Source: Intoshia linei (lineage: Eukaryota > Orthonectida > Rhopaluridae). Taken from it: a DNA stretch of 54,134 bases. The DNA is taken from NCBI GenBank assembly GCA_001642005.1, contig LWCA01000108.1, positions 1 through 54,134 on the forward strand. Direction: 5' to 3'. A program made the position numbers and the translations under genes. This document shows positions 25,601 to 36,100 of this stretch, piece by piece. The notes beneath the pieces are model-generated. The model worked only from the letters and a program-made list of their open reading frames with translations, was not told where the DNA came from and made no database searches. Position 1 is the stretch's first letter, and every line of letters starts with the position of its first letter.

Positions 25601-28600
25601 TCTCTCTCATCTTTTTTCTTTGAATTTGTATAAACCAAAAATTCCAATAATTTTAAAAATTTTATCTCTAAAGCTCTAGAATCCATTTTTAATGACTATC
25701 ATAAATATAAACTAATTTTTTTACTAATTAGAAGTCATATTTTAAGATAATTCGGATGAAAATATTGAGAAACCGTAAAAAAAACTGAGGTGAAAGTTAT
25801 GGAATGTCTAATTCAAATGTTTACTTGTAAAATTCGTTCTTAACCATTAGAAATGCGCGAATATCGCACTTTCTGGCAACTCTGGTCCCCATTGGGATCA
25901 AGCTATAACTAATAGTACATGGATTTGTTATCATAATTTGAAAACTTTTTAGATTCGTATTTGTATTTGTATGAAAAATTTGTATATACTGGCTATAAAT
26001 CAGTGGTTCCAGATTGGGGTCCAAAACTATATTCCTGGGTCCGTGAGATTTAAATAAAATATAAAAAAATTTTATCAACTTTTGTTTGTTTTTATAGGAT
26101 AATTTTTCATATTTATCACAGATTTGCCAGACGTTGGGAATTTATCCCAAAGCCTAGCCGACCGCTATATTATTATTTCAAAAATATTATTTAAACCCTA
26201 AGGGAAAAATCGACTTATACTGATATTATTTTGAAAAATCCGATTTTACCAACCCTTCATAGAAACATCCCTTTTTCCATAATTTTTTTCAAAAACACGA
26301 TTTTATCAAATCTTATCAGAAAAACCTCTTATTTTAATCCTAATATAAAAATTCAATTTTAGCAACTTTAGCAATTTATTTCCCATTTCGATCGAAAATC
26401 AACAACATTAATGTTATGTTTTGAATTTTTTATGTTTTATCAAACGAAAACTGAAAATTCATCAAATTTTTTAAAGTACTCTTACTAGAATTTCAAAAAA
26501 ATTACTTACCGAGTTTTTATTTTGTAAAACTAAGTAAAGATTATAGGTTTAAGTAATTGGTACAGCGGTGGGAAGCATTTACTGTTCGAAGGCAGCACTA
26601 ACGTCCCAAAAAAATATAATAAGGCCTCAAATTTCTAAATAAAATGTAATCAAATACATCAGTGCTTTTCATGGGAGTGACTGGTCACCCCAGGGGGTGA
26701 ATAATTTTATTAAGGGATGAATACGAAAATTTTAGATGATTGGGGTGAATGACAAATTTTTAGCATATTTTATTGAATTTAGTAAAATCTTATGAGAAAA
26801 AACCAAAATTTTAACAACGCCTACGAAAAAAATTCCATTTTACCAAAAATTAATATTTTAAAAAAATATATAAATATATAGAATAAAATAATTTTAAATA
26901 AAAAATAATTCAAATTGTTCAAAAGGTCGCACCAAATCGTAAATAAGTCAGCACTTTCCCCACGTCTGACTCAGTACTTACTGAGTTTAAAAAAAAACTA
27001 AGTTAACACACTAGTAAAGACCATTACTATATATTTTTAAATAGAGATTTCTATTCTCATTTAAAACGATAATTAACTATTATAATAGTTGACTAGATTT
27101 GAATAATGTCTGTGATTTTCAATCACCAATCCACAGCTTTAATAATGTAATTGTATAAATAATAAAATAGTTTATTATATTTCTGAAATTTTTAATAAAA
27201 AAATGATTTATTTAAATTTAACTATCGATAGACGAAATATAAATAGTTCAAAAGTAATCACTAATTAGTGTTAATAAATATATCAATATAAAAAATTAAA
27301 TTTGCTTTCAATTAATAAAAATAGGATATTAATATTTCTCCTATTTATAACATTAAATTTTTACATAAACATTACATTAAATATTACAAAATTATTAAAT
27401 TTTTACTACATGAGCTTCATTAATAACATACATTACAATAAATAATATTTTACAAAATGAAAATTACAAGTATGTTTTGAAAAATAAAACTGTTACGATT
27501 GATGCTAGTAAGCATTGATTACATGTAGTTTTGTTAATTCCGAAATTAGTTTAGTTAGAACCACGGCCGCTCGAAATTTATACAAATTTAGATACCTCAA
27601 AAACTGCAAAAACTCAAAAAAAAGAATTCTAGCACCTTGATTAGCGTAATAAACTTGCAAAAGTGCACATATTTTGTCTATTAACTAACACAAAATTGGT
27701 GTTTTTTTGGTCAAAATAATAAAATCTTAATTATTTCACACCTAGATTATGAATGGAGATTCTTTAAGAGTATCGTAATGTAATGTATCTTATAAGTCTT
27801 TATAACACAATTATTATTTTTTTCCATTTATATCTACCAAAAACTAAAAAATATGGTTTAAAGCCACGACTGTATTCATTCATTTTTCACAAGGGCTTTA
27901 ACATATTTGAGAACACTGCGGTAAACCCAACAGTAAAACGTTTTTTTAAATAGTCTGTCCGCAAAATCGAATTAATTTTATAATAGGCAGCGTTAGTGTC
28001 ATTATGGTGTATAGCTAATTGAATCAATTAAAAATGCTTTCAAATAAGATATATTAATATATTAAATGAAATTACACTTGGAATTTATTATTTCGATTAA
28101 ATTTATTGGTTTTAGCGACTTGCTTAGATGCATATTCATCACGAACAGTTTTTTCTTCTAGAGTTTTTTTTTGTTCAAACATGAAGGATTCTATTTTTTT
28201 TCGTAATAGTAACAATACTTGCTCTATAGCCCATGGTTGAGAATTGATAATATTGGAAATGACATCATCAGCCAACATGAATCCCAATTTAGAAAATACT
28301 TTTCTAATTATAGGTTTAAGTAAATATAAATGTACATTAATAATAAACCACATGAAAAATTAATTTAAACAAACTTGTTAATAATGGTCATGTTCATTCT
28401 TTTTCGAGATAGTGATCCTGATGGTACATAATTATGTGAATCAACGAATCGAGGTATAAAATGCTTAATGATTTCAGAAAGTAATACTAAACAAACATGC
28501 AGTACAGTATTACATTACGACAAATTTACAAACATGCTGACCGAACCTATTTAATAAATTCCAATTGTTTTTTTTTCTTTCGGAATTGACAGCTGGCGAA

Positions 28601-28814
28601 TAAGAATGCATGTCAATTATATTTTGATTAAAAAAATACACCACCTCAGCAGTCATCACTATATATTGTAAATTTGCGCATTAGCCTAATCAACCTTACC
28701 TCCATCACTAAAATCTCGTCTAATGTCCTTTTTAGGCCGCGAAAGTGGAATTTTGTCGACCCATTGATACAGTTCCTCGAGAGTATCAGTATCCATATGT
28801 TGCGAATTTGCCAT
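19653..28814 (-). CDS. SPEF1: SPEF1 (CLAMP), axonemal microtubule-associated protein
   Basis: Six exons, minus strand: 28700-28814, 28375-28486, 28078-28303, 20021-20057, 19800-19951, 19653-19754, giving 247 residues; human SPEF1 is 236. The N-terminal calponin-homology domain is clear: LEELYQWVDKIPLSRPKKDI, RRDFSDGV, EIIKHFIPRFVDSHNYVPSG, then VFSKLGFMLADDV. The C-terminal coiled coil has EKEQDLLAKEETIQ and ILQAKIRRLEHLSHLKDIRL, the SPEF1 signature. The protein bundles microtubules in the ciliary central apparatus and at cell borders. The 37-nt fourth exon was chosen because it repairs the phase between exons 3 and 5; it needs the acceptor tttagag. Intron 3 is 8,020 nt of repeats and crosses two single-N joins (21746, 25252). 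Finding both ends of one gene in order supports those joins. Confidence 0.85.
20973..21035 (+). mobile_element. hAT-type terminal fragment
   Basis: The sequence CAGTGGCTCTTAAACTTAAA followed by an ACAGACCCC..ACCCC pattern resembles one end of a hAT MITE. The opposite end was not located, so this may be a solo end or a decayed copy within SPEF1 intron 3. Confidence 0.35.
21236..22140. repeat. nested inverted and direct repeats around a single N (family R3)
   Basis: A 35-bp block beginning AAACGCCAATTTCCGTTAAA occurs at 21709-21745, exactly inverted at about 21767-21802, and again direct at about 21955-21992. Longer flanks (GAGCTAGAAACAAATTTTA, AGTATAACTAAACAAGGAGA) are also duplicated, giving a tandem unit of about 250 bp. 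The undetermined base at 21746 lies in the hairpin loop. The right part (AAACTTTAAATGGTCAGGCT) recurs immediately after the second N at 25252. It lies inside SPEF1 intron 3. Confidence 0.65.
23336..23707. mobile_element. hAT-type MITE (CAGTGGCGGATC termini)
   Basis: The left end is CAGTAACGGATCTAGATGGG. The right end, in reverse complement, is CAGTGGCGGATCTAGAAATT. That terminus is characteristic of many hAT MITEs. Flanks are ccagtata (23328-23335) and cctgtatg (23708-23715), a 6 of 8 match. The interior has a short ATTTA tandem run near 23415. 372 bp, non-coding, in SPEF1 intron 3. Confidence 0.65.
24965..25251 (+). repeat. dispersed repeat family R1, copy cut by an N
   Basis: The R1 left end (AATATGCTACGCTATTTTTG, GTGTGTGTG, ACTACCAGTCTTAG, CACATCTTACGGGTC) runs for about 285 bases, then stops abruptly at the N at 25252 within the block that reads ATATCTTCACGGTC in the 15670 copy. 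On the other side of the N is R3 sequence. Confidence 0.65.
25253..25460 (+). repeat. dispersed repeat family R3, second copy
   Basis: The run TAATATATAGTATATATATA, then AAACTTTAAATGGTCAGGCT, then a GAAATGCATTAATATTTTGG block match 22003-22090 closely. Farther on, both copies reach a [TA]CACATTAGTGTACA-like block. Non-coding. Confidence 0.6.
25985..26110 (-). mobile_element. hAT-type MITE fragment (family H1)
   Basis: Begins CAGTGGTTCCAGATTGGGGT and continues through CCAAAACTATA to AAATAAAATATAAAAAAATT. This is the reverse complement of 10330-10445 in CDC45 intron 2. Only one end is present. The short minus-strand open frame across 25821-26078 is this repeat and not a gene. Confidence 0.55.
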
Positions 28815-29135
28815 TAATATGGTGAGTTTATTTCAAATTATTTATATGTTGCTTTGTTATATTAAATTAGTTATAGTAATATAATAAATACTTGCTTCAA
28901 CTGTGACATTATACCATTTTAAGTGACCCAATTTTAATTTTGTCAATTGAAACGAAATTTTCATGATATAAAATTTTTAGAGTTTTCACGTTTACAATTT
29001 TCTGAAATTTCTCAAAATGAAAAAAATAGAAAACAGATCAAAGTTTAATTTACCAACATCAAGTAACTTGCAATATTAAGATGTTATATATTTCACAAGT
29101 CGGTGAATGAGGTTTGGTGGAGTTTGATATAATGG
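28815..29135. other. short intergenic region, SPEF1 5' side to Rac gene 3' side
   Basis: About 320 bases that must hold the SPEF1 promoter and the 3' end of the Rac-like gene, since both genes are on the minus strand. No further exon or repeat is recognised. Confidence 0.45.
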
Positions 29136-29863
29136 CTATAGAATGGTACATTTTCTAGTTTTTAGTAAGGGTTTTGGTGAAATAACTGCACCGACAGCTA
29201 ATTTGAACGTCAGGTGGAGACCCTGTTTGGTGAGAGCTGATGTTTCATGGTAACATAAATATTGGTTTTCTTTAGCATATTTGCGACCCTCCTCAGCAGT
29301 GACGGGTTTCAAATTTTGTTTGTTAAGTTGTTCTAGAACAGTCGGATCCTTTCTAAGGTCCACTTTAGTACCTACTAGTAGTCTGGGTTTAGTTGGGCAA
29401 TGGTGATTGAGTTCTGGTGTCCACTATATATAATTTAGTACAAATCATAAAAATGAAACCTTTCGTGTTACATTACTAAAAGTGACAGGACTGACCACAT
29501 TAAAACACACGAGAAATACATCCTAAAAATATTAAATCATTAAAAAAACTTTTACCGTTTGAGGGTAGGATAATGGTCTCAAACGATCATAATCTTCCTG
29601 GCCTGCAGTATCCCACAGTCCAATCGTCACGGGTTGACCTTCAAAATTTTCTGCAGCCGAATAGTTATCGAAGCTATACGTTTTAAAAGTTAATTTAAAA
29701 AAATATTTACATGATTACACTGTTGGTATGTAGTGTCCAGGAAATGTTTGAGATGTATACGTAATTAACAGCGAAGTTTTTCCTACGGCTCTAAACAAAA
29801 CTTTATCCACATTGTTTCATTTTCATACCCATCACCGACAACTACACATTTAATTGCAATCAT
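29136..29863 (-). CDS. Rac-family small GTPase
   Basis: Five exons, minus strand: 29829-29863, 29719-29790, 29556-29673, 29460-29522, 29136-29423, giving 191 residues, the usual Rac/Cdc42 length. Introns are 33-45 nt. GTP-binding motifs are all present: [11 protein letters not shown] (P-loop), YIPTVFDNYSA (switch I with the effector Thr), [20 protein letters not shown] (switch II), VGTKVDL (TKxD) and ETSALT. The insert-helix region [20 protein letters not shown] is present, placing it in the Rho family. [15 protein letters not shown] and VGTKVDL favour Rac over Cdc42. The C-terminus TRKCTIL is a CAAX box ending in Leu, predicting geranylgeranylation and membrane attachment. The polybasic stretch is reduced. 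Role by family: actin control via WAVE/PAK-type effectors. Confidence 0.92.
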
Positions 29864-30114
29864 CAATTCTACGAGTACAAAATCAAAGTAGTCTTTTCAA
29901 TTGTTTCACCAATGCCAATTTCAAAATTTGACAATAAATACTTGCAAGATGAAAGAAACTATTTATTAATTCTAAAACAAACAATAAAAACTTGGATACT
30001 TTACTTTATTTCCCAAAATTTGTTTTGAGTAATTTCCAAAGCATTACCCCAGATACACTGCTACACATATTTAATGACATTGAAGAAAAAAATTTATTTA
30101 CGATTGTAAACAAA
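29864..30114. other. short intergenic region with an unexplained plus-strand open frame
   Basis: Lies between the Rac-like start and the ABCA stop, so it should contain the Rac promoter and the ABCA 3' end. A plus-strand ATG at about 29912 opens MPISKFDNKYLQDERNYL and stops at about 30027. A second plus-strand frame then reads FQSITPDTLLHIFNDIEEKN into DNA antisense to the last ABCA exon. The two could be joined only by an implausible 20-nt intron. Not called as a gene. Confidence 0.25.
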
Positions 30115-33100
30115 TTATCTACCAGAAATGATACTACATTCATCGTTTGTTTTCAAATTTATTAGTTTCGCAAACATCTACAAATTTGTCAATTACTTTA
30201 TTTTTATTTTATACCTGCTGCAGACTTGGTGAAACAATGTGAAAATTTCTAATTGATTTTCCTTTAGCTTCTAATAAGTTTACAAATAAATTTGTACTCT
30301 TCAGGTTCATTTCCATACAATGAAATATTGCGTAATTTTTTGTATCCTGGTATAAACTTGCAGTAGGTAGTACGGTTTCTTTCCAAGTATCCGCATCGCC
30401 AAAATTTTCGTTTTTAAATACAGTTATTTGGAAATAACTTCCATATCTAAATTTATTTAAATTAACAATCTAATATCAAATTCATTTACAGTGTTAGATG
30501 ATACATTTCAGTGTTTCACTAATGGGGCTAGACTGCTCCAGGGGACAAATGATATTAAAATTTCTTAATACGTCGGGATCGTTTTAATTTCAATATTGAA
30601 AATTCTTTAATTTTAAAAAAATTAGTTATTCCAAAAATGAACACCTAAAAAATTATAATCTCAGAAAGTGACGTCTCAAGTGTCAAAAAAAAACTTTTAT
30701 AAAAAGAATTCAATTAAATTAAAAAAATCAATTTGACCTATTCATTTAACTAAATTATTAAAGCAATAGCCGCAGCCTAAATTTATATTAATTTAATCAT
30801 TTCGAAAATTAAAACTATTACACTGTCAATGTCACAGATACAAATGAAGTGTATACAAAAATTGGATCAAGATTGTATTCTCTAAGTCTTATACTCTAGA
30901 TTTGGCAAATTTTAAATGAAGAAGGTTAATGAATATTTATTATATTTAGCATAAGTTTCTAGTATCCAAAATAAAAATGGAACTTTATTAATTGTATTTG
31001 CCCTAATTTGAACCAATGAAAAAAATTTTCACATAACCTCTATTTGAAATGTAAACAATTCTATTAAATTTAATAAAAATCAAAATAAAACTAATTCAAA
31101 TCTATATTATAAATGTCATGTAATTTATTATCTACTAGCTTGAATGTTATGTATTTCGTACAAACAGCAATTAGCTCAGCCGAGGCCACATTTTATTTTT
31201 AAGACCTATTTTTTAATTTATTATAGAGTGTATAAGCTTAAAAAATCCTGAAATTTATGACAATGTTAATGATTTTAAAATGCGTAGAATTTGTTTTTTT
31301 AAATTCTAGAACTATTAATTTTTTAAATAAATAGTAACACACACAGTTATTCAATTTTATATAAATAAAGAATAATTAAAATATTACAACTATACAATAT
31401 ACTCAGGAGTATATATTGAGTATTACTCACATTAAATTAAAATTTAGTAATGTAGGATTTCTATTACATTTAAAACGGTTTGAGAGTTACAAAAATTGTC
31501 AGTGAGTGGAAACATAATTAACCAAAATTAAAACAGATCACTTACCCTGACAGTGTATGAAAGAGGTCATAATGACCTTAATAACTGAAATCACTATACG
31601 AGGGGGAAATTTTTTGTTTTCAAATGAAATTTTTCATTAAATTACAATAATGTAGTTTATAATTTCAACCACTTGTATATTTTAACCGATAATTATAGTA
31701 TACTTTAATTTGTCATCTATTGCATCACCAAAAAAAATCCATTTAAAAAGATAGTTTATGGTTTACCGAGTTTTCGTTTAAAATAAAAAATTTCATGTAT
31801 TTAGAAATTCACCATATATAATTGAAAAAATACCTTTTATTAAGTAGTGTTGGTAATCCAAATGCTAGAATATTACCATCATCGATAATAGCAACTTTGT
31901 TCGTATACATATCCAATTCTTTCATACTAAATGATTATAATCATTCAGAGATTTTAATAATTTTTATCGTTTAATTTTAACAACAATATCATTTTATTCT
32001 CATATTTCTAGTTATTCTTATAAAAATGGAAAGTGTAGAGTCTGTATGTTTCTTAACTTGTGAACCGCGGTGTAATCATAAAATTATTTACTAATACCCA
32101 CACAACCAACAATATAAATTGAAATTGAAACATAATTTTTCTCAAAATTTTCAGAGTTGATTAAAAAATTATGCAAAACAAAACCGGAAAATCTAGAGTT
32201 GAGTAAATAATTATATGAAAATTTTTGATCATGTTCAAAAAATACTTGTGAGATGTAATGAGAAAAATACGACTTTTTGAAGAATATTTTTTAATGCATT
32301 TCCAAATAGCGCTTCTTCCATGAATATCTACTCCAGTAGTGGGTTCATCCTAATACAAAAAATTTTACATTCAAATTATAAAAAACTGTACCAATATAAT
32401 TATTTGCGAAGGGCTCGTCAATGTGATGGCAAAAGCTAGTAATTTCCGGAAACCTCCAGATAAATATTCAGCTTTTGTATTCGCATACCTCGTCAAATTT
32501 AATATTTCAAATAAATCTTTTCTCAGCTATTATTAAAATTAAATATTATACAAATGTGATAAGAAACTAAAAAATTAATAATATTATAATTATCATTAAT
32601 TTTACAATATTAAATATTAATATTGTAATAATACCATTTTAATGTATTCGCTATCCAAGCCGTACATTAACCCAAAATACATTATGTGATCATTACATGT
32701 AAGGTATTCAAATAGTGGTTCAAATTGAGGGCAATATGATATTGAAGATTCGGTATTTTTGCTAAAATGCAAAAAATAATGTACATGTTAAAATGAAACC
32801 ATTGGTATCAATGGATTTTTATTGTGTCGGTTACAGAGCCGTCTTAAGCCACTTCGTGGCCCTGGGCTAAGCAAAGGGCTGGAGACCCTTTAAAATTTTG
32901 AGCGAAGCGATAAAAAAAATTTTTATACCCCTTTTTAGAAAACAGGGCATACGGTTGGTTGGAGACTTATAGTCTTATTTCTTATTAGTCTTATTGAGTA
33001 TTATTAAATGCATTAAAAGATATTATGTAGGTTTCTAGTAACTTTTATTTCTTTTACAAAAACTTACTTTATAATGAACAAAGTTTTTTATTTATAAATT

Positions 33101-36100
33101 TATCAAATTTTTGAAAATATTGGAATATTTTGGTTTGCTTTTTTTTAATTGATATGCCTATTATAATTTATTATAAAATAAGAAAACATATTTTAAGAGT
33201 AAAATTTTAGTTAACGGAATTTTTGGTTTGTCAAAATTTTGAAATTCCATTAAATAGGACTTAGACTGTACTATCAAAACTGATATCATTCAAAATATCA
33301 TTCTCAATTGACATTAAGTAGAGCGCATTCAAACGAGGTTGATATTGAAATTGGGCGCCTCTTTTTAAGATATAAATGTAAATTAATTTTATTAATTTGG
33401 GGCCTTTTTTAATGAGTTTCCCTGGGCTACAACCATATTGCCCATGCCTGAAACCATGCCCATAAAACGGCTCTGGTCAGTTATTATTAATACCATTTAT
33501 TTTCAATTTTTCCTCTTGTTTGAACAATTTTATGTGTTGTTATATTTAGCAATGTCGTTTTACCTGAGCCATTTCGTCCTAATAAGCAAAATATGTCTCC
33601 TTCCTGTAAACCAAACGAAATGGAATTTAGACTAGTTTTCTTGGCGAAAAAGTAACGCTATATATAAATATAACTTATACAATTATAATTAACATAATCA
33701 TACATGTTTAATATCGTTAAATCTTATTAATTCTGCATTTTCCTGTATAGAATTTTGAACTCTTTTTTTTTCTTTAACTGCTGAAACATCAATCCGTGGA
33801 GAATTACGAATTCCAGTAAAATAATGAGCTCTATTGACGGTATTAATGCATTTTAATAGACTAAAAAATTACTTGGAAATGTATTCGGAAAATAATTCAA
33901 TGGTTATGGTTAACAATATGCAAACCGAAGAAACAGTTATGTGTGTAAACGTCATATAAATTAATTCATTATCCAAACTAGACTGGTCTAAAATACAATT
34001 TGATGGTGATGAAACAAAAAAATTATAAAAGTAGTTTTAATTGTCATTTAATTTATATTAGTATTTTTGATAATAATAATTAATTTCTAATGACAATAAC
34101 TATTATAATATTTACTTTTAAATTTCTTTAACATTGAATTAAAAAATGTTGCAATAGTGTTCATAAATAAAACATAAAATCCATTGTAGCGCATGTAGTA
34201 GGGATTAAACTATTTAAAATTTCAATGATATATTATATTGTTGAATTACAGGTAAATTAGATGAAATCTTTTTAAATTTCATTTGAGAAAGTATAGCCGC
34301 CATAGTATACAAAATAGTTAATATACTAAAGACATAATTGAATTTTAGAAAAATTTTGGACAAGAGAAAGTTTAGACTCAACATGTACACTCTAAATTTA
34401 AAATTAAATACATTTACATTTTGAATATATTTTGGATAAAATGAATAAAATTTTTCAAAATAAGACTAATTAAATAAATTTTGGTTACTATCGATTTTCA
34501 AATTTAATTTGAATTAATTTTATTTATAAACTAAATATATTAATAGATTTATAATTGTTCACTTACGCTACTAAAGCATATGATCCTATTAAACTTTGAA
34601 AATTTTCTATTTTTATCCAATCGAGTAAATTGGCTGTCAAGATTAATAAATAACAAATTATTAACTAAAATTGTATAATAAAACAAAATATCAACAAATG
34701 AATATGAAAAATTACTGTATTTGATGCAATTGTTTCTATCCAAATTTTTAGTGTACCAAATTTTCTCAGAGATAACAAGTGTCTAATTCCATTTTTTGAA
34801 ACAAAAATGTATTTAGAAATTGTTAGAGAAATATACAAGAAAATAACAAAACTAAGCAATATGGTAGCCATATTTGGTAAAAATAATAATACCACACTAA
34901 ATTATTATGTAATTATGTATACTAAACATCATAGTTTACAATTGAATCACTCTATTTTTTGATGTTTTGAATTCCAATTTTTCTTGCATACGATATTGTA
35001 TCTGAATCCCTTTTTTATGTGTGTCATTTTTAAATATTGACCTCAGTAGCATGTTTGAATATACCGACAGCATTGATACATGGCTCAGTGAATGTTCATT
35101 ATTGTAACTTATCTAAACCCTGACTTAAATAAAGTAATTACTGCTTAAAATTTTTGTCTGTCTGTGTCACGATGTATCAAGAAAACTAAGTTTTTTAAAA
35201 TTCAAAAACAATAATTCCAAGCCATTTATTTTCGGCAATCTTTTGTAAGACGTTTCATTAAATTTCATTTTTTGATAGGATTAAAAAAGTTACAATTAAC
35301 AAATTACAAACATTCAAGCTAGTTAATTATATAATACAATCTGTTATAATTTACAGATGCTAATGTAGGTTTATTATTATTCTTTGAAAACATTTCTTCA
35401 AAAGAAACCCAGTTGGACGAAATCAATATTAAATCAAATCCTCTAAAAACAGATGAATCATTCTTTTTGTAATTGCGATGAAAGCTTATTCCGCCCACCC
35501 TAATTTTATTATATAATAATATTACAAGGTTACTTTATTATACCGATTAATAGAATAATCTCGTTCCGTATAATTCAGCCATTTAACAACGCTGATTAAT
35601 TTAGTATCAATTTCAAGCAGGTATTCATATGTAGGTAAATAGGTGTATTTGGGAGTAGAAACTATATAACATATTAGTTTTATATAATAATAGATACATC
35701 CAGTGCCGATTATACGCTTTTATAGTTTATAAATAAATCATTATCTTGTTTATTCAAAAAGATTTCCATATTTACTTTTAGACTAATTTTTTTTATTGGT
35801 ATATCAGAATTTGCAAACAAGTGGACGCGAGGTAATTTAAATCAGTTTTTCTCACTTGCCACCATGAAGCCAAAAAAATTTTATGTTTGCTCAGCAAAAA
35901 ATTGTAAACAAGCTATGATGTTTCAGAGACGTTCAATATAAACCAAATTATTTTGTTTTTTGAACCGAAACAACTTTTTTTCTTAAATTTGATGCTTTTA
36001 CTTGCAAAATCTTATAATAGATATGTGTCTACAAATGTATACTGAATATTTTTAGTAGGAACCGACAAATATTAATTTTTAAGTATTTTATTAATTTTTT

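Noticed and set aside
25821-26078. Minus-strand open frame of 85 codons
   Set aside because: It overlaps a hAT-type MITE fragment also found in CDC45 intron 2.
33438-33635. Plus-strand open frame
   Set aside because: It crosses the edge of a MITE and the antisense of ABCA NBD2 exon 33494-33657.
33861-33872. An apparent 12-nt GT-AG intron in ABCA (gtaattttttag) around an in-frame TAA
   Set aside because: Far below any plausible spliceosomal size. Using the same donor with the acceptor at 33831 gives a 42-nt intron that keeps the frame and fits the other introns.
35716-35782. An extra ABCA exon reading [17 protein letters not shown]
   Set aside because: Its phase does not fit the following exon, and exon 40794-40933 joins 35544-35661 directly in phase without it.
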